Assembly: GCA_031277475.1 (NCBI GenBank)
Contig: JAITMJ010000043.1
Location: 1-37,585 of the forward strand
DNA: 37,585 nt
Direction: 5' to 3'
Source of the DNA: Flavobacteriaceae bacterium
Lineage (GTDB): Bacteria > Bacteroidota > Bacteroidia > Flavobacteriales > Weeksellaceae
This document shows, piece by piece, positions 26,999 through 34,704 of this stretch. Under the pieces are notes generated by a model, which saw only the letters and a program-made list of their open reading frames with translations, was not told the origin of the DNA and ran no database searches. The position numbers were made by a program, and so were the translations under genes. Each line of letters begins with the position of its first letter. Positions within the stretch are counted from its first letter, which is position 1.

Positions 26999-28987
26999 CT
27001 AAAACTCAAATCCCAAATTCATAAAAAAATTTCTACCGGCGCGCGGGATTTTGTTCCAATCGGAATAGGCGGTATAGTATTTGTCGAATATATTTTCAAC
27101 GCCGATTTTTAGGGATATTTTCATGTTTTCATACACGAATTTTTTGCCGAAACTCGCATTTAAAATCGCAAAATCCGGAGTTCGCGTTTCGCCGTAATCG
27201 GGGCTGAAATCGTTTTGCGTGCCGTTTCCAAAAATCGAAATTTCGGAAGTGAAATTGCTTTTATCGAAACTCAAAGCCGAGCGATAAGAAAGCGGACTGA
27301 TGTACGGCAAATTTGCGTTTTCAAAATCTTTTCCTCTGCTGTAAGTGATTTGTAATGAATATTTTAAAAATTCCATCAATTTAATTTCCGAATCCAAAGC
27401 GATATTGAAAATCGTAGCAAAATCTAATGTCGAAACCAATTTCACGCCGTTTGCTCCAATTGTCATCGGCGCATATTCTTGGTGATATTTTCCCACGATA
27501 AAATTTGAAATCTTGAAAAAAGAGGACGTGATTTTCGCCGAATATTTTTTCGTTTTAAAGCCCAAATAAGCGTTCGCTTCCAACGCCGTTTCGTTTTGCA
27601 AATCGGGATTTCCGATATAATCGTATTTCTCGGCGGAATTAAAAAGATAAAATCCGTAAGCCTCTGAAACTGAAGGTGCTCTTTCGCTGTAGCCGATTCC
27701 CAAACCCGCTTCAAAAGCGTTTTCGGAGAAATCGTAGTTCAATCCCAAACTTTTCAAAAATCGGCTTTTTTCGGGTTTCATCTCGGGATAAAATATTTGC
27801 AAACTGTTCAACCCAAATTCGCTGTCGATTTTATTAAAATGAAAACCTGCGGAACCTGAAATTTTTAACGTAGATAGCCGATTCAGCGCGAAAACATCCT
27901 CCAAAAATACGCCTTGATAAAACGTTTTTACATCGGGCCAAGTGAGCATAAACATCAGATTTTCGTTAGGATTTTCGGGATACATCGTCATATTTGCCAA
28001 AGATTTATTAGCAAAACCATTGATATTCAACAAGATATTTTGATTTTTAAATTCAAAATTCAATTTGGAATAATAGCCGTAAGTCGTGCTCCAGCCGGGC
28101 ATATCCATGTGAATGGGAACAGCAGGGCGTTTCGTGTCGTCCATTCTGTGCGTGATGTGGTTGTAGTAAATTTTGGTTTCCCAATTTTTCAATTTTTTTT
28201 GCGCCGGATGATATTGAAATTTCAGTGAAATGATGACGGCTTCGGCAAGCGAAACATCCATCGGCAAAGCGGGATATCCCACATCTGTGGCTTTATCGTA
28301 GATTACGGAAATTTCCAGCAATTTGTTTTCACTGAATTTTACGCCCGAAATTCCGGAAAAATTAATTTTATGAAATTGCGAAAACGGGATTTCGATGTGA
28401 TTTCCGGCGGTGTAATTATCTGCGTTTCTCGACATAAAATCCACGTCCGTATAAAAATTTTGAGTTTTAAAACTGATTCCGCCGCCCATAATTTTCTGCA
28501 AATTGACGCTTTCAAAACCGGAATTGATGTTGAAATCCCACTTTTTTTCTCCGAAACCACAATGTTTTCGCGCCAAATCAATGGAACCGCCGATGGAACT
28601 TCCGTGGCAGGAACCTTGTTCGCCACTCGTAACCGTAGCCGAACTGAGATTTGAGATTTCCACATAAGAAGTTATCGGATCCATTTTATCGGTGCACGCG
28701 CCGAAAATCCGCATTCCGTCAATGGTTATCAAAGTTCGTTCGGTCGCCATATTATTAATTATCGGTTCCCAAGCGTAGGAACCTCGGCGAATCATTTCCA
28801 CTTGCGGCGATTTCTGCAAATATTCGTCAATCGAACTCAAAGGTTTGGATTCTTTATTGGAAATATTCGTCGTTCCGATAACGATAACTTCTTGAATATC
28901 AGAATATTTTATGGAATCATTTTGAGTTTGAGCCTGCATTTTTAATGATGCTAAAATGGCAAAAACCGACAAAATTGTTTTTTTCAT
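26999..28987 (-). CDS. TonB-dependent receptor, OprC/NosA-like copper receptor, 662 aa
   Basis: A signal peptide (about residues 1-20, ending KMQAQ) is followed by a plug domain with IQEVIVIGTT and the segment LITIDGMRIFGACTDKMDPITSYVE. The motif Cys-x-x-x-Met at residues 98-102 (CTDKM) next to MDPxTSYV is the copper-binding signature of OprC/NosA outer-membrane copper receptors. The rest is a beta-barrel ending in a C-terminal Phe (FMNLGFEF). It would take up copper across the outer membrane with TonB energy. Genes further up on the same strand (30860-31708 and 32208-32576) look copper related, but a restriction-modification pair lies between, so the three probably formed one locus before an insertion. 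No clear promoter box was found upstream. Confidence 0.88.
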   Translation of the reverse strand: MKKTILSVFAILASLKMQAQTQNDSIKYSDIQEVIVIGTTNISNKESKPLSSIDEYLQKSPQVEMIRRGSYAWEPIINNMATERTLITIDGMRIFGACTDKMDPITSYVEISNLSSATVTSGEQGSCHGSSIGGSIDLARKHCGFGEKKWDFNINSGFESVNLQKIMGGGISFKTQNFYTDVDFMSRNADNYTAGNHIEIPFSQFHKINFSGISGVKFSENKLLEISVIYDKATDVGYPALPMDVSLAEAVIISLKFQYHPAQKKLKNWETKIYYNHITHRMDDTKRPAVPIHMDMPGWSTTYGYYSKLNFEFKNQNILLNINGFANKSLANMTMYPENPNENLMFMLTWPDVKTFYQGVFLEDVFALNRLSTLKISGSAGFHFNKIDSEFGLNSLQIFYPEMKPEKSRFLKSLGLNYDFSENAFEAGLGIGYSERAPSVSEAYGFYLFNSAEKYDYIGNPDLQNETALEANAYLGFKTKKYSAKITSSFFKISNFIVGKYHQEYAPMTIGANGVKLVSTLDFATIFNIALDSEIKLMEFLKYSLQITYSRGKDFENANLPYISPLSYRSALSFDKSNFTSEISIFGNGTQNDFSPDYGETRTPDFAILNASFGKKFVYENMKISLKIGVENIFDKYYTAYSDWNKIPRAGRNFFMNLGFEF

Positions 28988-29102
28988 TTTTTGTTTCTAT
29001 TATTTTTAAAGAAATCGGCGAAACCTAACAAAGTGGTTCGGCGTAGCCAATCTTTCAGATTTCATTTTTTGGAAATTTTTATTAATGGTAAGCACGAAAT
29101 AA

Positions 29103-29123
29103 GCACGCAGATGACGCAGATTT
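29103..29123 (+). repeat. 21-bp inverted repeat, left flank of the R-M pair
   Basis: GCACGCAGATGACGCAGATTT is the inverted form of AAATCCGCGTCATCTGCGTGC at 30825-30845, with one mismatch in 21. It belongs to the same dispersed family as the copies at 913, 14147 and 21775. It lies about 60 bp downstream of the nuclease stop. Confidence 0.8.
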
Positions 29124-29183
29124 ATATTGTTGATAATCAGCGTAATAAAACTTGTTAAAATGATTGTAGGCAGACTTTTTTCG

Positions 29184-29969
29184 TCAAATTATTGTTTTCA
29201 CAGTTTGATATAATTCCGGCAGACAATTTTGTCTCATTCTAAATTTCGTTCCGTGATTGTGTCCTGTTCGCGCATCAAAATCTACGAGAATATTACCCTT
29301 TTCAATTTGGTCTAAAAATCCATCAAAGTTGAATTTTTGCAACATTTGAACTTTGGAGTAATGATAAAATTCCTTGTCGCCTTCTCTTTTTACTTCTGCT
29401 TGAACATAGAAACAATTCAGTAATTTTGTTCCCGCTTTGCTTGCCAAATCATCAAATCCCCAATATGGTTGCGGATTGAGTTCGCTTAAACCAATTTTTT
29501 GTTTAACAGATTGTAACCAATTTTTATGATGTTCAGCAACTTTTGTATAATCAAATGAAATAAGAATTTTTTGACTTTTTCTATCAATTTTCACCATAAA
29601 ACCTCTGTCACTTGGTGAATTTCCGTGAATGGTTTGGCGAAAACTCATCTCATTTTCGGGGTATTTTTTTCCGGCTTCTTGATGCGCCCAGCCATAATTC
29701 AAAAGCAAAACTTGCGGAACAAATTTTACTGCTCTTGGCGAAGGTTCAATATGAAACAATGTTGTCAGCGACGAAGTGTTTAATCGTTGAGATTTCAATT
29801 CCCACTCGGCAGCATTTGGAATAGGCAAATTGTTTTCTTCGATTCCGAGTAAATCTTCTAATGTATTTCCAATTCCTCCGGCGTTTCCGTGTCGAGCATT
29901 TTCAATCCAACCTTTTTTTGAAATCTTTTTAAATTCTTCAATTAAAGACTCTTTTGTGTAAATTTTCAT
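29184..29969 (-). CDS. MvaI/BcnI-family type II restriction endonuclease, 261 aa
   Basis: The opening GWIENARHGNAGGIGNTLED and the following LLGIEENNLPIPNAAEWELK match the start of MvaI-type enzymes as remembered (GW..., GxTGIGKTFEDLL...). The later NYGWAHQEAG, YWGFDDLASKAGTKL and HNHGTKFRM also fit. The active site is D-X4-E-X-K in MvaI; here E57-L58-K59 is present, but the position of the first Asp is Asn52, with Glu55 nearby as a possible substitute. MvaI/BcnI enzymes are monomeric and cut CC-containing 5-bp sites. The start ATGA overlaps the methylase stop by 4 bp, so the pair is translationally coupled. Confidence 0.85.
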   Translation of the reverse strand: MKIYTKESLIEEFKKISKKGWIENARHGNAGGIGNTLEDLLGIEENNLPIPNAAEWELKSQRLNTSSLTTLFHIEPSPRAVKFVPQVLLLNYGWAHQEAGKKYPENEMSFRQTIHGNSPSDRGFMVKIDRKSQKILISFDYTKVAEHHKNWLQSVKQKIGLSELNPQPYWGFDDLASKAGTKLLNCFYVQAEVKREGDKEFYHYSKVQMLQKFNFDGFLDQIEKGNILVDFDARTGHNHGTKFRMRQNCLPELYQTVKTII

Positions 29970-30748
29970 TCTTCTATTTCTTGAAATAAAGTTAAAGGTC
30001 GTAGTCCTATTAATTCGCTTTGTATTTCATTTTTTCTAATTCTTTTTTCTGCCATTTCGCAATAATCCGGCGATAATTCTATTCCTACAAAATTTCTTTT
30101 TAATCCCATTGCAACAATGGCTGTCGTTCCGCTTCCCATAAATGGGTCTAAAATAATTTTTGCATTTGTAGAACCAATTATTCTATCAATTAATGCGACC
30201 GGAAACGGTGCGGGATGTCCGTTTTTCATTTCTTGTGTAAATTCCCAAACATCGCCAACTCCGTTGGATTTTGGAGCCAATTTAAAATCCGGTTTTGCAA
30301 TTAAATAAATCACTTCATAAGTAGGTAGAAAATATCCGGGATTAAAATTAATGCCGCCTTTTCTTCGCCAAATAATGATTTGTCGCACCGGAAAACCGCC
30401 TACAATATCTTGCCTGTCTTGCAACAATCCGTCTTGCACACGCCATTTGTGATTATAAAAAATTGCGCCGTCGTTTTTTATTATACGAAACATTTCCGTC
30501 AAACAATCTCGTTGCCATTTCACATATTCGTCGTGCGGCATATTATCATCGTAATGGCTGTAACCATTTTGCAAAGCGGCGTTTGCCCACTTTCCGCTTG
30601 TGGTGCAAGGTTTCATTCCATTTCCTGTCGAATTTTTGAGATTATACGGCGGTGAAGTAACGACCAAATCAATGGAATTGCTCGGCATTTCTTTCATCAC
30701 AGCCAAGCAATCACCACAGATTATTTTATTTAGATATTCGTTCATCAT
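29966..30748 (-). CDS. Type II DNA methyltransferase (TSPPY, beta-class), 260 aa
   Basis: The catalytic motif TSPPY is at residues 31-35 and the AdoMet-binding motif DPFMGSG at 201-207, the order of beta-class amino-methyltransferases. TSPPY fits N4-cytosine or N6-adenine methylation; the partner nuclease family suggests a cytosine in a CCNGG-like site, but the sequence does not prove this. A further conserved region is GDVWEFTQEMKNGHPAPFPV. It protects the host DNA from the nuclease it overlaps. Two adjacent ATGs (30748 and 30745) could start it. An excellent promoter lies at 30773-30805. The pair looks acquired as a unit. Confidence 0.9.
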   Translation of the reverse strand: MMNEYLNKIICGDCLAVMKEMPSNSIDLVVTSPPYNLKNSTGNGMKPCTTSGKWANAALQNGYSHYDDNMPHDEYVKWQRDCLTEMFRIIKNDGAIFYNHKWRVQDGLLQDRQDIVGGFPVRQIIIWRRKGGINFNPGYFLPTYEVIYLIAKPDFKLAPKSNGVGDVWEFTQEMKNGHPAPFPVALIDRIIGSTNAKIILDPFMGSGTTAIVAMGLKRNFVGIELSPDYCEMAEKRIRKNEIQSELIGLRPLTLFQEIEE

Positions 30749-30772
30749 TTTTTGAATGAAATTGTTGTCCTA

Positions 30773-30805
30773 CAAAACTACAAAAAGTTAGTTGGTTTAT
30801 ACAAA
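30773..30805 (-). promoter_or_regulatory. Promoter of the restriction-modification pair
   Basis: On the minus strand, TTTG (30805-30802), a 21-bp spacer and TAGTTTTG (30780-30773) are both exact consensus matches. It lies between the flanking repeat and the methylase, so the cassette carries its own promoter. Confidence 0.7.
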
Positions 30806-30824
30806 TTAGGTTGCTACATCCCTC

Positions 30825-30845
30825 AAATCCGCGTCATCTGCGTGC
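30825..30845 (+). repeat. 21-bp inverted repeat, right flank of the R-M pair
   Basis: AAATCCGCGTCATCTGCGTGC is the inverted partner of 29103-29123 (20 of 21 bases). It lies 14 bp downstream of the stop of the YtkA-like lipoprotein gene. Together the two bracket a 1743-bp segment with only the R-M genes and their promoter. Confidence 0.8.
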
Positions 30846-30859
30846 AAACATGCCAAAAA

Positions 30860-31708
30860 TCAAAATTCAATTTCAAAAAAGAGCGAACTTTCGGGATTGC
30901 TGTCCGTTACTTCCTCGCCTTTCAAAACGTTTCCGTTTTCGTCTAAAAGTTGAAGGTTGATGCGCCAAAATCCCGTCATCGTCAAAGAGAGTTTTCCGTA
31001 GTACAAACCGCCGGAACTGCTTTGTTTTGCGGCTTCATTGTTCGGCGATGTGTGATTTCCCATCGATGGCATTCTCGGATCAATTTTCACGGTGTAGTTG
31101 TTCACGACCGGAAAATTCATCATATCTTGCATTTTCCAAACGCCTATCACACAATCGTTTACGGCAACTTTCGGATTTTTCGGTTCTGCATAAGCCAAAA
31201 TGTATTTTTCGTTGTCCGAACCCGTAAACGTGGTTACAATTTGCTTGGAACTCACCGGAACATCAAGGTCTGAAACGGCTTCGTAATCGGTTCCGTTTAT
31301 GGAATAATCCATCGTCAAGTTCCAAAATTCCATATCGTTTTGCGCCATTTGAAAAACTAAATATCCGCGATACAAAGTTCCGTTTGCCGATACTTTTTTG
31401 ATTTCGGATTTTGGGCAAGAATGAGACATAGACATCATCTGCATCATCGGCAGCCAACTGATTTCGGCGTTTTTTTCAAATTCTCCGGTAGATTTATTTT
31501 TAATTCGGACGGAAACTTCATTAAAACCTTGCGTCAAAGTTCCGCTCGGAGAATAGAGTTCAATAATGTGCGTGTCATTAGACATTTCTTTGATTTTTGC
31601 CAAACCTTCCAATTCGTTTTCAAAAGGAGCGACGGGATCATCAGAATCATTGCAAGACACGATAAACAGAGCCATTGATAAAATGGCGAATATTATTTTA
31701 AGTTTCAT
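30860..31708 (-). CDS. Met-rich lipoprotein with YtkA-like domain, probable copper binding, 282 aa
   Basis: The signal peptide MKLKIIFAILSMALFIVSC ends in a lipobox at Cys19. Residues about 45-120 look like a YtkA/FixH-type beta-sandwich, with the cluster LPMMQMMSMSHSCPK (residues 87-100) that offers Met, His and Cys ligands typical of periplasmic Cu(I) proteins. A second, similar beta domain follows and has MQDMM and DPRMPSMGNH stretches. Cell-surface or periplasmic copper delivery to the OprC-like receptor is inferred. The gene ends 14 bp before the repeat that flanks the R-M insertion; the receptor is the next gene beyond it. No clear promoter was seen. Confidence 0.7.
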   Translation of the reverse strand: MKLKIIFAILSMALFIVSCNDSDDPVAPFENELEGLAKIKEMSNDTHIIELYSPSGTLTQGFNEVSVRIKNKSTGEFEKNAEISWLPMMQMMSMSHSCPKSEIKKVSANGTLYRGYLVFQMAQNDMEFWNLTMDYSINGTDYEAVSDLDVPVSSKQIVTTFTGSDNEKYILAYAEPKNPKVAVNDCVIGVWKMQDMMNFPVVNNYTVKIDPRMPSMGNHTSPNNEAAKQSSSGGLYYGKLSLTMTGFWRINLQLLDENGNVLKGEEVTDSNPESSLFFEIEF

Positions 31709-31808
31709 TTGTTTTTGTATTAATGTATTAATGTAAAATGTATTAATGATTTTTTATTTAAAGATTTAAAAATTTTCTGAATATCTGTCATTTTGTATGT
31801 TGGGAAAC

Positions 31809-31973
31809 GGCTTCGGAAACGGAGGCGTTAAGAAATTTTAAACAAGTTTCGTTAAAAAATTTCCGGTGTTCGAGTGGCGGCAAAAATTTAACTTATAAAA
31901 TCAAATCTATCCTTCCGCCCGAGTTTCGGAAATTTTAGAAAATTGTTTAAAATTTTAGCCGAGTTTCCAAGCC
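31809..31973. repeat. 165-bp imperfect palindrome
   Basis: The left arm (GGCTTCGGAAACGGAGGC, ATTTTAAACAAGTTTC, AATTTCCGG, TCGAGTGGCGG) pairs with the right arm in reverse order (CCGCCCGAGTTTCGG, AATTTT, AATTGTTTAAAATTT, GCCGAGTTTCCAAGCC). The two arms of about 70 bp match over most of their length with small indels. Together with 31986-32009 it fills the roughly 500-bp gap 31709-32207; nothing else was seen there. Confidence 0.65.
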
Positions 31974-31985
31974 TTGAATTTTTGG

Positions 31986-32009
31986 TTCTTTTGTTTCAAG
32001 ACAAAAGAA
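31986..32009. terminator. 9-bp perfect hairpin, possible terminator
   Basis: TTCTTTTGT (31986-31994) pairs perfectly with ACAAAAGAA (32001-32009) around a 6-nt loop. It lies between the Cys-rich gene and the Met-rich lipoprotein gene; no long T run follows, so a terminator role is only possible. Confidence 0.4.
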
Positions 32010-32207
32010 TAAAATACAGAAAATCAGATGGTTATATCACTTATTACACAAAGTGGATATTCATTAAAATTTAATCTAAAATCCGGTCTGTCTGAAATAA
32101 ATTCAAAATAATTTAGGATAAATACTTCTGCAAAGCAAATAACAACCTCATTATTAAGGTTTTACACGCTTGCTGAAATTTGTTTTTCCGAAAAAATAAT
32201 GGATTTT

Positions 32208-32576
32208 TTAAACTAAAACTTGCGGCGGATGCGGCAGAATTTCGAGATAGCCACCGGAAAGATGTTCCTGTGAAAAATAATATTTGAATTTTTCTTTGAT
32301 TACCGTTTTGATGGTAGATTTCGGGAGTTCGATGTGTTTTGCGGGGAGAATATTAAACTCGAATCCGAGTTTGATGATTTCCGTTTGCGCGGAATTTTTG
32401 GAAGTTTCCTCTTTCATTTTGCATTTTCCGTGGCATTTCATTTCGGGTTTGTCTTTATTAATGCAAACTCTTTCATAGAAATCGCGGTTGATGTGATAAT
32501 CCAAAATCACCAACGAGTTCTGAATGCTCACCAGAAACACGATGAAAGACAATATGGAAGAATAGAAAACTTTCAT
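32208..32576 (-). CDS. Small Cys-rich membrane-anchored protein, copper-locus associated, 122 aa
   Basis: A hydrophobic N-terminus (MKVFYSSILSFIVFLVSIQN) acts as signal or anchor, followed by CINKDKPEMKCHGKCKMKEE, a Cys/Met/His motif. From memory, small proteins with a 'CINKDKPEMKCxGKC' stretch occur next to copper-type TonB receptors in Flavobacteriia; the metal role is inferred. The rest (FNILPAKHIELP, then a C-terminal PHPP) is of unknown fold. The ATG at 32576 is preferred to a TTG at 32588. It is first of the same-strand copper group, but a 500-bp gap with a long palindrome separates it from the lipoprotein. Confidence 0.65.
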   Translation of the reverse strand: MKVFYSSILSFIVFLVSIQNSLVILDYHINRDFYERVCINKDKPEMKCHGKCKMKEETSKNSAQTEIIKLGFEFNILPAKHIELPKSTIKTVIKEKFKYYFSQEHLSGGYLEILPHPPQVLV

Positions 32577-32810
32577 TTGCGGTTTCAAAGTTAAGATTTT
32601 CTGCGGAGTTTTGTTATGATTTGGAGCATAAACCGGTCCAAATGCATTAATTTGATATATATGGTAGTGTTATAAATCGACTGATGAAAACTTATTAATT
32701 ACTGATAATGAATATGTTAAAATATAGAATCAGATGATTTATGACATACCTCAATTCTTATAATTCACGCAAGTGAAAATCGCGGAAGTTTCCGTAACGA
32801 AAACAAATCA

Positions 32811-32818
32811 TAAATTTG
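32811..32818 (+). promoter_or_regulatory. -7 promoter element for the DUF3109 gene
   Basis: TAAATTTG is an exact TAnnTTTG match 47 bp before the ATG at 32866 and downstream of the earlier in-frame GTG at 32773, so it favours the later start. Confidence 0.5.
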
Positions 32819-32865
32819 TAAAAAAATCCAAAGGCAAATCCAAAAGCCTTTTAGCCAAAAGCAAT

Positions 32866-33450
32866 ATGATTCAAATTGACGATAAACTGATTTCCGAAGA
32901 AATTTTTTCTGAAGAATTTGTGTGCAATCTCAGCAAATGCAAAGGTGCCTGTTGCGTTGAAGGAGACATGGGAGCGCCGTTGGATAAAAGCGAAACTGAA
33001 ATTTTAGAGAAACTTTATCCTAAAATAAAACCTTTCCTTCCGGAATCCGGCAGAAAATCCATAGAACAGCAAGGAACTTGGGTTGTGGACGATTCGGACG
33101 GATGTTTTGTAACGCCAATGGTAGAAAATAGCGAATGTGCTTATGTGATTTTTGATGAAAACGGAATCACGAAATGCGGCATCGAAAAGGCTTTTGAAGC
33201 GGGAGCCGTAGATTGGCAAAAACCGATTTCCTGCCATCTTTATCCGATTCGCATTAAGGAGTATAAAACTTTTTCAGCGATCAATTATGATGAATGGAAT
33301 ATTTGCAACGCTGCCTGCAAATTGGGAAAAGAACTGAAAGTTCCGGTTTACAAATTTCTGAAAACACCGCTGATTAGAAAATACGGCGAGGAATTTTACC
33401 AAATTCTCCGCACCGCCGCTGATGAATGGAAAAAAGAATTTGGTGGATAG
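32866..33450 (+). CDS. DUF3109 family protein, 194 aa
   Basis: The start MIQIDDKLIS, then VCNLSKCKGACCVEGDMGAP (Cys20, Cys25, Cys29, Cys30) is the DUF3109 signature. Later cysteines (TKCGIEKAF, ISCHLYPIR, NICNAACKLGK) complete a set of about eight that could bind zinc or an iron-sulfur cluster. The family is widespread in Bacteroidota and its function is unknown. The ATG at 32866 gives the usual MIQIDD start, and a promoter box lies between it and the upstream GTG (32773), whose extra 31 residues (KTNHKFVKKSKGKSKS) are not family-like. No partner gene is apparent. Confidence 0.9.
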   Translation: MIQIDDKLISEEIFSEEFVCNLSKCKGACCVEGDMGAPLDKSETEILEKLYPKIKPFLPESGRKSIEQQGTWVVDDSDGCFVTPMVENSECAYVIFDENGITKCGIEKAFEAGAVDWQKPISCHLYPIRIKEYKTFSAINYDEWNICNAACKLGKELKVPVYKFLKTPLIRKYGEEFYQILRTAADEWKKEFGG

Positions 33451-33482
33451 CCAATAGAATCGGCTTTCTAACCCTCTCTTTT

Positions 33483-33839
33483 TTAATTCTTTATTAAAAA
33501 ATATTCATTCAGTTTTTCAAGATTGTTTTTATCGCTTCCGGCAAAAACAGCATCGTCCGTAATAAAAACAGGACGTTTCAGAAAACTGTAATGATCGAGG
33601 ATTAAAGCTTTGAAATCTTTTTCTTTCAGAGATTTCACATCAATTCCGCGCAATTTAATTTGTGTAGATTTTTTGCTGAACAGCGCTTCGTAAGATTTGG
33701 TTTTCCGATACATTTCGTCTAATTCTTTTTGGGTAACGGGTTCAGACTTTATCTCACGCAATTCCCAACCCGAAAGATTGAGAGAAGACATTATTCTCTT
33801 GTTCGTGGTGCAAGTTTTCAGGTAAAATACTTTTTTCAT
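33483..33839 (-). CDS. ArsC/Spx-like thioredoxin-fold protein, 118 aa
   Basis: The start MKKVFYLKTCTTNKRIM carries a CxxN in place of the usual CxxC (Cys10), followed by a charged helix, KLRGIDVKSLKEKDFKA and the LKRPVFITDD strand with the Arg-Pro pair (89-90) that is typical of the ArsC/Spx/YffB family. Members are arsenate reductases, transcription factors of the Spx type or unknown redox proteins; with one Cys in the active site an arsenate reductase using glutathione or a non-catalytic role are both possible. The start is fixed by a leader (33840-33928) that is nearly identical to that of mutB. Confidence 0.75.
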   Translation of the reverse strand: MKKVFYLKTCTTNKRIMSSLNLSGWELREIKSEPVTQKELDEMYRKTKSYEALFSKKSTQIKLRGIDVKSLKEKDFKALILDHYSFLKRPVFITDDAVFAGSDKNNLEKLNEYFLIKN

Positions 33840-33928
33840 CTGTTTATATTTTATTTTTTCAGCGGTCAGATGGAACACTTTGTACAATCATTTGCCTGTG
33901 TGTCAATATTTTGTCATGCGTGTTTCAT
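33840..33928 (-). promoter_or_regulatory. Shared leader/promoter element, arsC/spx-like copy
   Basis: The roughly 90-bp element ends directly at the ATG, as it does before mutB (23932-24021); the copies differ by one T-run length and two point changes. Both the position and the strand relation are the same, so the element moved or was kept together with the start codon. Confidence 0.75.
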
Positions 33929-33989
33929 TTCCTTTTCAATACCGCCTCCAAAAGTTTATTTTGATTTTCGATGAGTTTGAAAATCAATT

Positions 33990-34402
33990 TTATCTTTTCG
34001 CAATATCTCGTAAAAATTCTATTTCCGATTTCAAATGTTCTATTTCTTGTTCCAATATTTGCACAAGTTTTTGGGTAGTTTCTTTATTTTCTTGATATAA
34101 ATTTTGCACACCTGCCTGATAGCCGACAGATTGCGCCTGCAAATTTTGATGATAGACAGATTCTACTTGAATATCCAATAAATCTTGCAAAGGAATATCC
34201 AGCAAATTTTGAATTTGAAGCAACCGCTCAAAAGTAAGTTTTGTTTCTTGTTTTTCGATTTTTGTGTATGCCGGTGTACTAATCTCTAGTTCTTCCGCCA
34301 TATTATCGAGCGAATAACCTTTCTCTTTCCGTTTTTCCACATTTTTTTTACAACATTGCCCAATTGTCGGCGAATGATTTCATTTATCTTTTCATTTTCC
34401 AT
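33990..34402 (-). pseudogene. XRE-family regulator with coiled coil, frameshifted in an A8 run
   Basis: From ATG 34402 the frame reads MENEKINEIIRRQLGNVVKK and then loses the gene at an A8 run (34349-34342 on the minus strand). With one more A it continues in the frame that ends at 33990: NVEKRKEKGYSLDNMAEELE, ISTPAYTKIEKQETKLTFER, a clear XRE helix-turn-helix, and a coiled-coil end (LEQEIEHLKSEIEFLRDI). The joined protein would have about 137 residues, like other short XRE/coiled-coil regulators of this group. The decayed XRE gene at 18336-18711 has the same build. The run makes slippage or a sequencing error likely. It is divergent from the OMP gene, with four 21-bp repeats between. Confidence 0.75.
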
Positions 34403-34425
34403 AAGTTACAACACGTTTGTTTGAA

Positions 34426-34433
34426 CAAAGATA
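34426..34433 (-). promoter_or_regulatory. -7 promoter element for the XRE gene
   Basis: TATCTTTG on the minus strand is an exact TAnnTTTG match 23 bp before the ATG. The -33 position falls inside the first 21-bp direct repeat. Confidence 0.5.
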
Positions 34434-34442
34434 GAAAAAAAC

Positions 34443-34526
34443 CGAAAAAGTATAATTTTTAATCAAAAAAGTTTAAATCTTATCTGAAAAAGTTTAAATT
34501 TTTATCGAAAAAGTTTGTCAAATATT
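34443..34526 (+). repeat. Four tandem 21-bp direct repeats (operator-like)
   Basis: The motif (C/T)GAAAAAGTTTAAATTTTTA begins at 34443, 34464, 34485 and 34506, exactly 21 bp apart (two helical turns), with the outer units more degenerate. The array covers the upstream part of the XRE promoter and lies in the divergent region with the OMP gene, the expected place for an autoregulated repressor. Confidence 0.8.
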
Positions 34527-34704
34527 GTTTTTTTATGTTACAACTTTGTATCAACATTTAAGGATTTAGAGTTTTTGATAAGTTCAAAAATTAAGAGTAT
34601 GCAAAATATATTCAAAAATAATTCTGATTTGAAAATACAGTAAAAACAGCCACACATTATATAAAAATATTTTTTAATTTCGTTCTCATTACAATATTAC
34701 TATT

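Noticed and set aside
32635..32651. GGTCCAAATGCATTAAT, similar to one end of the MITE-like element
   Set aside because: Only one end, with two or three mismatches, and no partner end within a few hundred bases.
32773..32865. Longer DUF3109 start at GTG 32773
   Set aside because: A promoter box lies downstream of this codon and the added residues are Lys-rich and not like family members.
34443..34526. Possible plasmid-type iterons and an origin
   Set aside because: No Rep gene or other replication feature is near; the array fits an operator next to an XRE gene better.
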